A stretch of 64,000 bases of DNA, taken from Neptunicoccus sediminis (GTDB lineage Bacteria > Pseudomonadota > Alphaproteobacteria > Rhodobacterales > Rhodobacteraceae). The DNA lies in the NCBI RefSeq assembly GCF_001719615.1, contig NZ_MDVX01000008.1:124001-188000 (forward strand), written 5' to 3'. Below, piece by piece: positions 1 to 7,824 of this stretch (position 1 is its first letter; each line of letters opens with the position of its first letter). The notes beneath the pieces are model-generated. The model was given only the letters and a program-made list of their open reading frames with translations, was not told the origin of the DNA and searched no databases. The position numbers were made by a program, and so were the translations under genes.

Positions 1-946
1 TGGTTTCTGCAAGACCGGAGAATTTCCCAATATCAAGATAGACCCAGCGGTGCATGTCGCTGTTGGATTTACGCGACACCAGCAGCACTTCGGCAGCAAT
101 CATACCGGCAGCCGCCACCAGACCACGGCCCGGTTCGGCCATCAGACGGGGCACCGCGCCGAAACGGGCGCGGATCAGCTCCATCACACGGGCCGCATAA
201 GGGGTCGCTGCTTCGATGTCCTCGCCGTAGAAGGCGGGAAAACCACCACCGATGTTTAGCAGGGACAGGTCGAACCCCTGCGCCTGTGCCATGTGCCAGA
301 TGCCTGCGATCTGGTCGAGCGTGGCGGTCCACATTTTCGCACGGCGGGTTTGAGAGCCGACATGGAAAGAGAACCCAACCGGATCAAGTCCCAGTTCACG
401 GGCATAACCCAGCAGCGCCAGCGCCTTGTCACGGGCGCAGCCGAATTTACGGGACAGGGGCCAGTCGGCCTCGGATGCGTCCACGATCAGACGGATGTAA
501 ACCTGCACACCGGGGGCATGTTCTGCAATTTTTTCAAGCTCTTCTTCCGCATCGGCCGCAAAGAGGCTGATGCCCGCGCCATAAGCGAACGCAATGTCAG
601 AGGCTTTCTTGACAGTGTTGCCAAAGGAAATCCGCGCAGGGTCTGCACCGTGGGACAGACACATTTCGATCTCGGCCCGCGAAGCTGCATCAAAACCGGA
701 CCCAAGCTGCACCAGCCGCGCCAGAATAGCGTCAGCCGGATTTGCTTTGACAGCATAATGAATATGCGCATCACCAAGACCGGCGGCCAGTGCGTGATAC
801 TGGGCTTCGACCTGATCAATGTCCAGAACAAGGGTCGGGCGTTCAAACCGGGCGGTGCGCAGGAAGGTTTCCAGACGCAACTGTCGGTGAACAGAAGGGG
901 CAATTACAGGTTTAGCGACCGCGAAGTCGGCGACAAAAGCATTCAT
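1..946 (-). CDS. Ornithine/lysine decarboxylase, PLP fold-type III (3' end outside window)
   Basis: Decarboxylates ornithine (or lysine/diamino acids) to the corresponding diamine, the entry step to polyamines in the cytosol. The frame opens at the ATG at 946-944 (MNAFVADF), with GGAG about 8 nt upstream, and stays open to base 1, so about 315 residues are visible of a family usually 370-400 long. Family hallmarks read directly: HYAVKANP near residue 61-70 (K67 is the expected PLP-binding lysine), FHVGSQ, the phosphate-binding GGGFP stretch, and EPGR. Substrate choice between ornithine and lysine cannot be settled without the C-terminal domain carrying the catalytic cysteine. The gene stands alone, and a highly structured leader (947-1130) precedes it, suggesting RNA-level control by polyamines. 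Confidence 0.9.
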   Translation of the reverse strand, partial: MNAFVADFAVAKPVIAPSVHRQLRLETFLRTARFERPTLVLDIDQVEAQYHALAAGLGDAHIHYAVKANPADAILARLVQLGSGFDAASRAEIEMCLSHGADPARISFGNTVKKASDIAFAYGAGISLFAADAEEELEKIAEHAPGVQVYIRLIVDASEADWPLSRKFGCARDKALALLGYARELGLDPVGFSFHVGSQTRRAKMWTATLDQIAGIWHMAQAQGFDLSLLNIGGGFPAFYGEDIEAATPYAARVMELIRARFGAVPRLMAEPGRGLVAAAGMIAAEVLLVSRKSNSDMHRWVYLDIGKFSGLAET

Positions 947-949
947 GAT

Positions 950-1075
950 GCATCTCCACTAGAACCGGCCATCCATGGCCGCTCATGTCCAAAGGAGACG
1001 TTACCGTCGCTACATAACCGTGCGGTTAGACCATCGTGCCAGAGGCGCGTGCGTTGGCGTCTTAAACGCGCATAT
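950..1075 (-). ncRNA. Structured 5' leader of the decarboxylase gene, candidate speF-type motif
   Basis: Between the decarboxylase start and about 1130, the minus strand folds into successive perfect short hairpins. They are GGCCAT/ATGGCC at 967-980, GACG-GTAA-CGTC (a GNRA tetraloop) at 997-1008, TAACCG/CGGTTA at 1015-1028, and GCGCGT/ACGCGC at 1045-1071. Structured speF RNAs are known upstream of ornithine decarboxylase genes in Alphaproteobacteria, and location and gene match that class. I cannot run a covariance search, so the family name is inference; the hairpins are seen directly. Confidence 0.55.
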
Positions 1076-1173
1076 GGGGCCAAAACCGAGTCGTGACAAG
1101 ATAAATTATCGCACCGCTCGCATTTTCTTTTCGACACCGGAATGACCCCGTTCCACCCCGTAAAAACGCAATT

Positions 1174-1204
1174 AAAAAAGGGCAGCCGCTGTATGCGTCT
1201 GCCC
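1174..1204 (-). terminator. Rho-independent terminator of the sdh operon
   Basis: On the minus strand, stem GGGCAG/CTGCCC with a GC-rich interior is followed directly by TTTTTTAAT. It lies 33 nt past the sdhB stop, the expected place for the end of the sdhCDA-xxx-sdhB transcript. Confidence 0.8.
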
Positions 1205-1236
1205 CTGTTCTTCACGGCGAACCGATGGTTTTCCCA

Positions 1237-2016
1237 TCACATGGTGCGTTCCACCATCAGCTTCTTGATCTCGCCAATGGCTTTCGCAGGGTTCAGACCT
1301 TTCGGACAGGTCTGCGCACAGTTCATGATGGTGTGACAACGATAAAGTTTGAACGGGTCGTGCAGATCGTCCAGACGTTCGCCCGTGGCTTCGTCACGGC
1401 TGTCAACGATCCAGCGGTAGGCGTGCAACAAAGCTGCCGGCCCGAGGTATTTATCGCCATTCCACCAGTAGCTGGGGCAGGATGCGGAACAGGAGGCGCA
1501 CATCACGCATTCATACAATCCGTCGAGCTTTTTGCGGTCCTCAATCGACTGACGCCATTCCTTTTGCGGACGGTTTGTCTTGGTTTCCAGCCACGGCATG
1601 ATGCTGGCGTGCTGGGCGTAAAAGTGGGTCAGATCAGGGATCAGGTCTTTGATCACAGGCATATGGGGCAGCGGATAGATTTTCACCTCGCCCTTCACCT
1701 CATCCAGACCGTAAATACAGGCCAGTGTGTTGATCCCGTCGATGTTCATCGCACAAGACCCGCAGATCCCTTCACGACAGGAGCGACGGAAGGTCAGGGT
1801 GGGATCGATCTCGTTCTTGATCTTGATCAGCGCGTCCAGAATCATCGGGCCGCAGGTGTCCATATCAAGGTAATAGGTATCAACGCGCGGGTTTTCCCCG
1901 GTTTCCGGATCAAAACGATAGATCTTGAACGCGCGCACATTGGTGGCGCCTTCCGGTTTTGGCCATGTTTTGCCAACAGTCATACGGGAGTTCTTGGGAA
2001 GGGTGAGTTCTACCAT
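1237..2016 (-). CDS. sdhB: Succinate dehydrogenase iron-sulfur subunit
   Basis: Electron-transfer subunit of complex II on the cytoplasmic face of the inner membrane, passing electrons from SdhA flavin to the quinone site. 259 residues, normal family length. The [2Fe-2S] ligands are C80, C85, C88 and C100. The ferredoxin-like domain carries C170, C173, C176 and C180 plus C227, C233 and C237 for the [4Fe-4S] and [3Fe-4S] clusters. The start has an AGGAAG ribosome site 9 nt upstream. It is the last gene of the operon, separated from sdhA by three small exported proteins rather than being adjacent to it. Confidence 0.97.
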   Translation of the reverse strand: MVELTLPKNSRMTVGKTWPKPEGATNVRAFKIYRFDPETGENPRVDTYYLDMDTCGPMILDALIKIKNEIDPTLTFRRSCREGICGSCAMNIDGINTLACIYGLDEVKGEVKIYPLPHMPVIKDLIPDLTHFYAQHASIMPWLETKTNRPQKEWRQSIEDRKKLDGLYECVMCASCSASCPSYWWNGDKYLGPAALLHAYRWIVDSRDEATGERLDDLHDPFKLYRCHTIMNCAQTCPKGLNPAKAIGEIKKLMVERTM

Positions 2017-2127
2017 TTTATGCGTCTTCCTAACTGCGCGTTCGATCTTCGCGTGCGTGTCGTTGTCTTAACTTTTGGCTGGGAAGGGTTCCAGTCCATC
2101 TCATTGGTCTTGTTTGGATCAGGTCAG

Positions 2128-2457
2128 CTAGCCATAGGCCGGCAGGCTGGGAATATCATCTGGCACAGGGGTGCTTTTGGCGGGCCGGTTGCGGAACTGG
2201 CCACGGTAACAGTCTTTGTAATACGCGTTCACGGCTGCCTGATCCGGAAGCACCGCCTGCAAGCCGATCTGGATCCTGCCAGTGTCATCTGCAATCACCA
2301 GCGGGCGTCTGGCATATTTTTGCGCTTCCTGCGTGCAATAGGCCTGAACTTGCGCCTGTTTTTCGGCCTTAGAGGCGTCTGGCGTCTGGTCCTGCGTCAC
2401 CGGAGTGCAGGCCATCCCCAGCGGAACAAGAACAAGGAGACCGGAAAATCGCATCAT
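2128..2457 (-). CDS. Small lipoprotein in the sdh operon, paralogue 3 of 3
   Basis: 109 residues, function unknown. An N-terminal signal peptide ends in a lipobox-like LGMAC at residues 13-17, predicting a lipidated cysteine and envelope location. The mature part has the same layout as its two upstream neighbours: one cysteine in a helix (AYCTQEAQKYARRP) and a second about 40 residues on in YYKDCYRGQFRNRP. Its ATG overlaps the stop of the preceding gene by 4 bases, so translation is probably coupled. It sits between sdhA and sdhB, so it is co-transcribed with complex II. Whether it acts on complex II or merely rides in the operon is open. Confidence 0.75.
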   Translation of the reverse strand: MMRFSGLLVLVPLGMACTPVTQDQTPDASKAEKQAQVQAYCTQEAQKYARRPLVIADDTGRIQIGLQAVLPDQAAVNAYYKDCYRGQFRNRPAKSTPVPDDIPSLPAYG

Positions 2458-2753
2458 TTGAAAAGATTCCTTAAAACTGTGGGCGCAGGATCGCGGTAGT
2501 CCACCGGCGCATCCGGATATTGCTTGGAATAGGCCCAGACACAGGCGCGGTATTCGGTTTGCACACGGTAGGGCGGCGGCTCGTCACCGTATAGCCCATA
2601 GGGTTTGCGCCCGAATTTCACAGCCCGCTCGGTACAAACCTCAACCGCTTGCTCCAGCGACATCTGCGCCTGACGCGCTGTCGCCCCCTGCCCCGCACCA
2701 AGCGCGAGCAGCAGCAGACCGGCGGTCAGTGTTTGTGTCACCCCATGTGCCAT
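2454..2753 (-). CDS. Small exported two-cysteine protein in the sdh operon, paralogue 2 of 3
   Basis: 99 residues, function unknown. A signal peptide (hydrophobic TLTAGLLLLALGAG) is followed by a short domain with two cysteines, AVEVCTERAVKFGRKP and TEYRACVWAYSKQYPD. The pattern C-x6-7-[FY]-x-R ... Y-[RK]-x-C-[VY] is shared with the genes at 2128 and 2770. The two cysteines could form a disulfide in the periplasm. ATG start with an AGGATGG site about 10 nt upstream. The gene is 16 nt downstream of its 2770 paralogue and overlaps the next by 4 nt. Confidence 0.75.
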   Translation of the reverse strand: MAHGVTQTLTAGLLLLALGAGQGATARQAQMSLEQAVEVCTERAVKFGRKPYGLYGDEPPPYRVQTEYRACVWAYSKQYPDAPVDYRDPAPTVLRNLFK

Positions 2754-2769
2754 TCAATCACCCATCCTG

Positions 2770-3081
2770 TCAGTTCCGCACCACAATACCCAGCCGCGCC
2801 GTACCCGAAATCCGAAGACCCGGTGCAACTTTGGGCTGCGGTGGATACTGGCCGGACTTTGCGTAAACGCAGGTCCGGTAGTGACGGTTCAGTTTCTCGA
2901 CAGAGGGGGTATTCGCCCCGCCATCCGCAATCTGGCGGTTGTAGCGCATGGATTGCGTGTCACATTGGGCGATTGCCGCGCTTAAGGGTATCCGCTGGCG
3001 GGACTCCGCCACGCTGGCCACACCCAGGCTCAGGCAAAGCCCGATCCCCAAACTGCGCAACACTGGATAACCTTTGCTCAC
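2770..3081 (-). CDS. Small exported two-cysteine protein in the sdh operon, paralogue 1 of 3
   Basis: 103 residues, function unknown. The start codon is GTG (3081-3079) with AGGAG 7 nt upstream, the Shine-Dalgarno sequence lying on the sdhA stop codon, so it is translationally linked to sdhA. A signal peptide (LRSLGIGLCLSLGVASVAES) is followed by AIAQCDTQSMRYNRQ and HYRTCVYAKSGQYPPQP, the same spacing of two cysteines and Y-R-x-C as in the next two genes. This points to tandem duplication within the operon. Confidence 0.75.
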   Translation of the reverse strand: MSKGYPVLRSLGIGLCLSLGVASVAESRQRIPLSAAIAQCDTQSMRYNRQIADGGANTPSVEKLNRHYRTCVYAKSGQYPPQPKVAPGLRISGTARLGIVVRN

Positions 3082-3090
3082 GATATGCTC

Positions 3091-4896
3091 CTAGTAAACC
3101 CGCGCTTTGGGCGCGATTTTCTTCAGGTCGATGCCGCCTTCTTTTTCCGGCGTAAGCGGATCAACGTGAACGTTACGATAGCTCAAATTGACTTCATTTC
3201 CAGAAACCCGCGCCAGGGTGTGCTTGCGCCAGTTCTTGTCGTCCCGATCAGGATAGTCCTCATGGGCGTGGGCGCCACGGCTTTCCTTGCGGGCTTCGGC
3301 CCCGACAATCGTGGCCAGCGCGTTTGGCATCAGATTGTCCAGCTCCAGCGTCTCCATCAGATCAGTGTTCCAGATCAGCGAACGGTCGGTGACTTTGATG
3401 TCGCCCATTTTGGCCGCTACCGCCTTCATCTTGTCCACACCTTCGGCCAGCGTCTTGTCGGTTCTGAACACGGCTGCATCTGCTTGCATGGTTTTTTGCA
3501 TCTCAAGACGCAGATCTGCTGTCGGGATAGAACCGTTTGCATTGCGCATGGCGTCAAAACGATCCATCGCCTTTTCAACCGATGCCATGTTCAGCGGGCG
3601 GTTGCTTTCTTTGGGATCAACAATCTCAGCCGCCCTGATGGCGGCGGCGCGGCCAAAGACCACAAGGTCGATCAGACTGTTGGAGCCAAGACGGTTGGCC
3701 CCGTGAACCGAGGCACACCCCGCCTCGCCCACAGCCATCAGGCCGGGGAAGATACGGTCGTGGTTGCGGCTGGTCGGGTCAAGCACTTCGCCCCAATAGT
3801 TGGTCGGAATACCGCCCATGTTGTAATGTACGGTCGGCAGCACCGGGATCGGCTCTTTCGTCAGATCAACGCCAGCAAAGATACGCGCGCTTTCGGAAAT
3901 ACCGGGCAACCGTTCGGCCAAGGCTTCGGGCGGCAGGTGGTTCAGGTGCAGGTGGATGTGATCCCCGTCCTTGCCAATCCCGCGCCCTTCGCGGATTTCC
4001 ATTGTCATACAGCGGGAGACAACATCGCGACTGGCGAGGTCTTTATAGGTGGGCGCATAACGCTCCATAAACCGTTCGCCTTCGGAGTTGGTCAGATAAC
4101 CGCCCTCACCCCGTGCGCCTTCGGTGATCAGACAACCCGACCCGTAAATGCCGGTGGGGTGGAACTGTACGAATTCCATATCCTGCAAGGGCAGCCCCTG
4201 ACGGGCCACCATGCCACCGCCATCCCCTGTACAGGTGTGGGCCGATGTGGCGCTGAAATAGGCGCGACCATAGCCGCCCGTCGCCAGAACAACCATCTTG
4301 GCGTTAAAGCGGTGGATCGTACCATCGTCCAGCTTCCATGCCAGCAAACCCTGACAGGTGCCGTCTTCCGCCATGATCAGATCCAGCGCGAAATATTCGA
4401 TAAAGAATTCCGCGTTGTTCTTCAGCGACTGGCCATAAAGCGTGTGCAAAATGGCGTGGCCTGTACGGTCCGCCGCAGCACAGGTGCGTTGCACCGGCGG
4501 GCCTTCGCCAAATTCGGTGGTATGACCACCAAAGGGACGCTGGTAGATTTTACCTTCTTCGGTGCGGGAAAACGGCACGCCGTAGTGGTCCAGTTCGTAG
4601 ACCGCTTTGGGGGCTTCACGGGCGAGGTATTCCATCGCATCCGTATCGCCAAGCCAGTCGGACCCTTTAACGGTATCGTATAGGTGCCACTGCCAGTTGT
4701 CCGGCCCCATATTCGCCAGCGAGGCCGCAATGCCGCCCTGCGCTGCAACCGTGTGGGAACGGGTCGGAAAAACTTTGGTCACACAGGCGGTCTTCAACCC
4801 CTGTTCGGCCATGCCAAGCGTGGCACGCAGGCCAGCGCCGCCGGCGCCGACAACGACAACATCATAAGTGTGGTCTACATATTCATAAGCGGACAT
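3091..4896 (-). CDS. sdhA: Succinate dehydrogenase flavoprotein subunit
   Basis: Oxidises succinate to fumarate in the TCA cycle. 601 residues, standard length. The FAD dinucleotide-binding motif [12 protein letters not shown] lies near residues 14-25, [11 protein letters not shown] holds H48 (expected covalent FAD link), and [19 protein letters not shown] and the C-terminal fumarate-reductase domain are intact. ATG start at 4896, 15 nt after the sdhD stop. The gene belongs to the minus-strand order sdhC-sdhD-sdhA. Confidence 0.98.
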   Translation of the reverse strand: MSAYEYVDHTYDVVVVGAGGAGLRATLGMAEQGLKTACVTKVFPTRSHTVAAQGGIAASLANMGPDNWQWHLYDTVKGSDWLGDTDAMEYLAREAPKAVYELDHYGVPFSRTEEGKIYQRPFGGHTTEFGEGPPVQRTCAAADRTGHAILHTLYGQSLKNNAEFFIEYFALDLIMAEDGTCQGLLAWKLDDGTIHRFNAKMVVLATGGYGRAYFSATSAHTCTGDGGGMVARQGLPLQDMEFVQFHPTGIYGSGCLITEGARGEGGYLTNSEGERFMERYAPTYKDLASRDVVSRCMTMEIREGRGIGKDGDHIHLHLNHLPPEALAERLPGISESARIFAGVDLTKEPIPVLPTVHYNMGGIPTNYWGEVLDPTSRNHDRIFPGLMAVGEAGCASVHGANRLGSNSLIDLVVFGRAAAIRAAEIVDPKESNRPLNMASVEKAMDRFDAMRNANGSIPTADLRLEMQKTMQADAAVFRTDKTLAEGVDKMKAVAAKMGDIKVTDRSLIWNTDLMETLELDNLMPNALATIVGAEARKESRGAHAHEDYPDRDDKNWRKHTLARVSGNEVNLSYRNVHVDPLTPEKEGGIDLKKIAPKARVY

Positions 4897-4911
4897 AAAT
4901 TCGGTCTCCGA

Positions 4912-5292
4912 TCAGCCGGCAAAGGCGATTTTGGCAACAGCAAAGGCACCAGCGGCCCCAAAGAAGTAACAGATCAGGCGGGTTGCAACCAAGGAAATGG
5001 TCAGCGTCGCCTTACCGTGGACGTAGTCGAGCAGGATTTCCTTTATCCCGTCGGCAAGGTGTTTGAACACCACCAGCAGGAACAGGATCACGACGATCGC
5101 CTTGAACGGGTTCTGGAAGGCCGCAACCACCGCAGCGTGCTCTGCGCCGATCAGCGGACCGACAATCCAGAGGAATGCCAAAGTCAGCGGCACCAGTGCA
5201 ACGGAAAGCACACGGCCTGTAAACCACTCATGCACACCCTCATTGGCAGCCCCGAGACCGATAACACGGCCAAGATCAGTTTTATAAGACAT
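4912..5292 (-). CDS. sdhD: Succinate dehydrogenase membrane anchor subunit D
   Basis: One of two integral membrane subunits that bind heme b and quinone and anchor SdhAB. 126 residues with three hydrophobic segments (about 30-50, 60-80, 102-124). The N-terminus MSYKTDLGRVIGLGAA followed by HEWFTGRVLSVALVPL is typical of the short alphaproteobacterial form. A histidine (FKHLADGIKEILLDY) in the second helix is a likely heme or quinone-site residue. It lies 12 nt after sdhC and is co-transcribed with it. Confidence 0.93.
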   Translation of the reverse strand: MSYKTDLGRVIGLGAANEGVHEWFTGRVLSVALVPLTLAFLWIVGPLIGAEHAAVVAAFQNPFKAIVVILFLLVVFKHLADGIKEILLDYVHGKATLTISLVATRLICYFFGAAGAFAVAKIAFAG

Positions 5293-5304
5293 AACGCGCG
5301 CCCC

Positions 5305-5691
5305 TTAAATGAAACAGAACAGGCTGATGACGGTCAGCACGAAGCTGCCGATCACAACACCCCATCCGGTAGAGTTGACGGTCTTCAGATCGTATCCGAT
5401 ACCAAAATCCATCACCAGATGGCGCAACCCGCCAAGAAAGTGGAACCACAGCGCCCAAAGCGATCCGACAAGAATCAACAGGCCGAACCATGAGGTCAGG
5501 AACCCGTTGGCCATATCGTAATATTCAGGGCCGGAGGCCGCAGCCATAAGCCACCACACAACCAGAAAGGCCGCCAGCACCATGCCAGCCCCTGTAATCC
5601 GGTTCGCGATCGACACGAACATGGTAATGCTTAGACGATAGATGGATAGATGGGGGGATAGCGGGCGATTGCCTCGGTTCACGTCTGCCAT
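5305..5691 (-). CDS. sdhC: Succinate dehydrogenase cytochrome b556 subunit C
   Basis: Membrane subunit of complex II. 128 residues; the N-terminal signature RPLSPHLSIYRLSITMFVSI and the heme-ligand region HFLGGLRHLVMDFGIGYD are clear SdhC motifs, with three membrane helices. First gene of the operon, ATG at 5691 with GAGGTG 5 nt upstream. A long perfect dyad (5816-5853) sits 125-160 nt upstream. Confidence 0.95.
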   Translation of the reverse strand: MADVNRGNRPLSPHLSIYRLSITMFVSIANRITGAGMVLAAFLVVWWLMAAASGPEYYDMANGFLTSWFGLLILVGSLWALWFHFLGGLRHLVMDFGIGYDLKTVNSTGWGVVIGSFVLTVISLFCFI

Positions 5692-5815
5692 AAGGCACCT
5701 CTTGATCAGCTTGCTGGGGCTTTGTTAGCAAAGATTTCTGCGGAGTCATAGGGAAGCGGTCAATTATTTGCGCTTGTGCCGTGCGGTTTTTTGACCATTT
5801 GCCACGGTTTTCGCG

Positions 5816-5853
5816 ATTTTGTGATCACAGCAATATTTTCGTGATCACAAAAT
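5816..5853. promoter_or_regulatory. Perfect 13-bp inverted repeat, candidate operator upstream of sdhC
   Basis: ATTTTGTGATCAC at 5816-5828 and its exact reverse complement at 5841-5853, separated by 12 nt. Each arm itself contains the palindrome GTGATCAC, so the site offers two nested operators. It lacks a U-run, which argues against a terminator. The regulator is unknown. Confidence 0.5.
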
Positions 5854-5915
5854 AGACTCCCTGCGCCGCGCGGTCGCGCATCCGCCTTCGGCGAGGATAT
5901 TTGAAGAAAATGGAA

Positions 5916-5952
5916 CCCTGCCGACTCTGTTCCAACCGGCAGGGCTCTTTTT
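5916..5952. terminator. mch: Stem-loop downstream of mch, probable terminator
   Basis: Perfect 8-bp stem CCCTGCCG/CGGCAGGG at 5916-5923 and 5937-5944, 60 nt past the mch stop. A T-run follows on the plus side (CTCTTTTT), and a weaker TTCCATTTTC follows on the minus side, so it may work mainly as a 3' end stabiliser for mch. Confidence 0.5.
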
Positions 5953-6004
5953 GGGAAAAATATCCAAATCCGGACCGCGCCGCGTGCAGGGCCAGTCCGG
6001 AATA

Positions 6005-7039
6005 TCAGGATGGCATCAGCGCCCAGTAATCCAGATCAAGCAGCACGTCGGGACGGTACTTTCCGTCTGTGCCGCGCAGTTCCATATCCGCGCTGTCGCC
6101 TTTGGTGGCAACCAACCGCAAGCGGATTGCGCTGACCCCTTTTGCAGAGGTTTCGGATTTATCCAGCACTTCGGACCATGCGCGGATTGTATCCCCTGAC
6201 AGACAGGGGTTGGCATGGGCACCGGCATTGATCCCCGCGATCATCTGCGCATTGGCCAGACCGTTGAACGACAGGGCGCGGGCCATGGAAATCACATGAC
6301 CGCCATAGATCAGCCGCGTGCCATCCGGTCGGGCCGACGTATCAAAATGTACCTTGGCTGTATTCTGCCACAGGCGCGTTGCGATCATATGTTCGGCTTC
6401 CTCTATGGTGACACCGTCCACATGGTTGATCTTCTCGCCCACCTCATAATCCGCGGCACGGTGAGGTTCACCTGCAAGGGCATAATCGTAAGCGCTGAAA
6501 TCCAGTCCGTCCGGAATGGTCAGATCAGCCGCATCAATGACACTGCTAAGTTCCGGCAGGACGGTTTCGGGCGCTGCGGCATCAAGATCCCGTTTGCGCA
6601 CCATCACCCAGCGTTTGTAATCGATCACCACTTCGTCGCGCTGGTTAAAGCCTTTGGAATGGACCCAGACCACACCGCTTTTGCCGTTGGAGTTCTGCTT
6701 TAGCCCGATCACCTCGGACGTGGTGCGCAGGGTGTCGCCGGCATACACCGGTTTCAGGAAATGCCCCTCTGCATAGCCCAAGTTGGCCAGCGCGTTCAGG
6801 GATACATCCGGCACGGTCTTTCCGAAGACGACATGGAAGGCGGCCAGATCATCCAGTGGCGCGGCGGGCAGTCCGCTGGCACGGGCAAATTCATCCGAGG
6901 AATAGAGCGCATGGCGGGCCGGATAGAGCGCGTGATATAGTGCGCGTTCCCCCCCTGAAATCGTGCGTGGCACCGCGTGGTGGATGGTCTCCCCGACGGT
7001 GTAATCTTCAAAAAAGCGGCCTGCGTTCGTCTTTACCAT
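6005..7039 (-). CDS. mch: Mesaconyl-CoA hydratase (MaoC-like, ethylmalonyl-CoA pathway)
   Basis: Interconverts mesaconyl-C1-CoA and beta-methylmalyl-CoA in the ethylmalonyl-CoA pathway for acetyl-CoA assimilation. 344 residues, matching the double hot-dog form of this enzyme. The N-terminal repeat begins GRFFEDYTVGETIHHAVPRTI, and LNALANLGYAEGHFLKPVYAGDT is the MaoC hydratase core. The second repeat runs from about residue 195, with RLIYGGHVISMARALSFNGL. It is last in a compact minus-strand set with mcl2, an NnrU protein and a DUF1737 protein; the 1-nt gap to its neighbour implies one transcript. The pairing with mcl2 (same pathway) supports the name. Confidence 0.9.
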   Translation of the reverse strand: MVKTNAGRFFEDYTVGETIHHAVPRTISGGERALYHALYPARHALYSSDEFARASGLPAAPLDDLAAFHVVFGKTVPDVSLNALANLGYAEGHFLKPVYAGDTLRTTSEVIGLKQNSNGKSGVVWVHSKGFNQRDEVVIDYKRWVMVRKRDLDAAAPETVLPELSSVIDAADLTIPDGLDFSAYDYALAGEPHRAADYEVGEKINHVDGVTIEEAEHMIATRLWQNTAKVHFDTSARPDGTRLIYGGHVISMARALSFNGLANAQMIAGINAGAHANPCLSGDTIRAWSEVLDKSETSAKGVSAIRLRLVATKGDSADMELRGTDGKYRPDVLLDLDYWALMPS

Positions 7040-7040
7040 T

Positions 7041-7244
7041 TTATGCCTGCCCCAGTTTCATATCCGGCGAATAGTCCTGATCGCTTTCTTTTGTGACAGC
7101 CTGCGCACAGCGCATCACGCCATTTGCGCCGTCAAACGCATAGGAGGGAGAGCCATGCAGCGACCAGCCTTTAGACAGGGCCTCGGTCACGCGGTGGCAG
7201 AATTGCGAGGTGTCATCCTCGGTGATCAGACGGTAAACAATCAT
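7041..7244 (-). CDS. DUF1737-type small protein
   Basis: 67 residues, function unknown. The motif YRLITEDDTSQFCHRVTEALSKGWSLHGSP matches the small DUF1737 family found widely in proteobacteria, often as a short stand-alone ORF. No membrane segment or signal. The start overlaps the end of the NnrU gene by 4 nt and its stop abuts mch, so it is translated from the mcl2-nnrU-mch message. Confidence 0.8.
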   Translation of the reverse strand: MIVYRLITEDDTSQFCHRVTEALSKGWSLHGSPSYAFDGANGVMRCAQAVTKESDQDYSPDMKLGQA

Positions 7245-7813
7245 GCGTAAGTTCCCAAAAACGGATTGTGGCCCAATGCCACGTGAATGCCTGCGATGAT
7301 GGCGTAAAGCACCAGCGCGATGACCAGCAGACGAATGTCGCCCTTGATCGGGCCGGGTTCAGGCCGTGCCCAAGTGGGCTCGGCGCGGTTGATCAGAAGG
7401 ATTTCAGCCACAGCCCAGAGCGCCATAGAGCCGAACAGCACCACAGAAGCAAAATCGCCGTTTACCAGAAGGTGGGCAAAGGACCAGACGATCACGCCCA
7501 GCAGCATCGGATGCCGGAACCAACTGCGCATTTTACCCTTGGAAGACCCCGCCCCCAGCAACATGACAGCAACCAGCATCAGCAGGTTGTTCAGATGGCC
7601 CATCCCTGCAAGCGGCGCGTAGACCGGATCATAGGGTGCAGCGCGGTAGCCGATCACCATCAACACGATGGAGATCACCAACAACACGGCGATAACGCCT
7701 TTGGCTGGTCCCTGCCCCATAGCGCGGCCCATGGCCGCCCGTGCTTCCGGTGCGATCCTTTTGAAAAGATGGACCAGTATCCAGATGGCAATGCCAAGAT
7801 ATAGAAGCGTCAT
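7241..7813 (-). CDS. NnrU family integral membrane protein
   Basis: 190 residues with five to six hydrophobic helices. The sequence around LNNLLMLVAVMLLGAG and RSWFRHPMLLGVIVWSFAHLL is the NnrU core; NnrU proteins were first linked to denitrification and nitric oxide reductase function and are related to isoprenylcysteine-methyltransferase-like membrane proteins. No denitrification gene lies in the window. Here it is embedded between two ethylmalonyl-CoA-pathway enzymes, with 11 nt to mcl2, so its role in this organism may differ. Confidence 0.85.
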   Translation of the reverse strand: MTLLYLGIAIWILVHLFKRIAPEARAAMGRAMGQGPAKGVIAVLLVISIVLMVIGYRAAPYDPVYAPLAGMGHLNNLLMLVAVMLLGAGSSKGKMRSWFRHPMLLGVIVWSFAHLLVNGDFASVVLFGSMALWAVAEILLINRAEPTWARPEPGPIKGDIRLLVIALVLYAIIAGIHVALGHNPFLGTYA

Positions 7814-7824
7814 GGGGGTATCCC

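Larger units (their letters stand above)
5692..6004. other. Intergenic region between sdhC promoter side and mch 3' end
   Basis: 313 bases without a gene. From the sdhC side it holds the presumed sdh promoter, the 13-bp dyad at 5816-5853, a copy of the recurrent GGATATTT element (about 5885-5915), a terminator-like stem at 5916-5944, and a reversed GGATATTT-like stretch near 5955-5985. Confidence 0.7.

Noticed and set aside
1225-2499. Long plus-strand open frame (424 codons) antisense to sdhB and its neighbours
   Set aside because: It is a mirror of GC-rich coding DNA: no start signal, His/Gln/Arg-rich composition, and the opposite strand encodes SdhB with all cluster cysteines.
3085-4683. 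532-codon open frame antisense to sdhA
   Set aside because: Reading shadow of a confirmed gene; no family resemblance, no ribosome site.
5820-5849. GTGATCAC as a CRP-type site
   Set aside because: CRP boxes need TGTGA-N6-TCACA; here the half-sites abut. GTGATCAC also occurs inside genes (9269 region, 19873-19886), so only the large dyad is kept.
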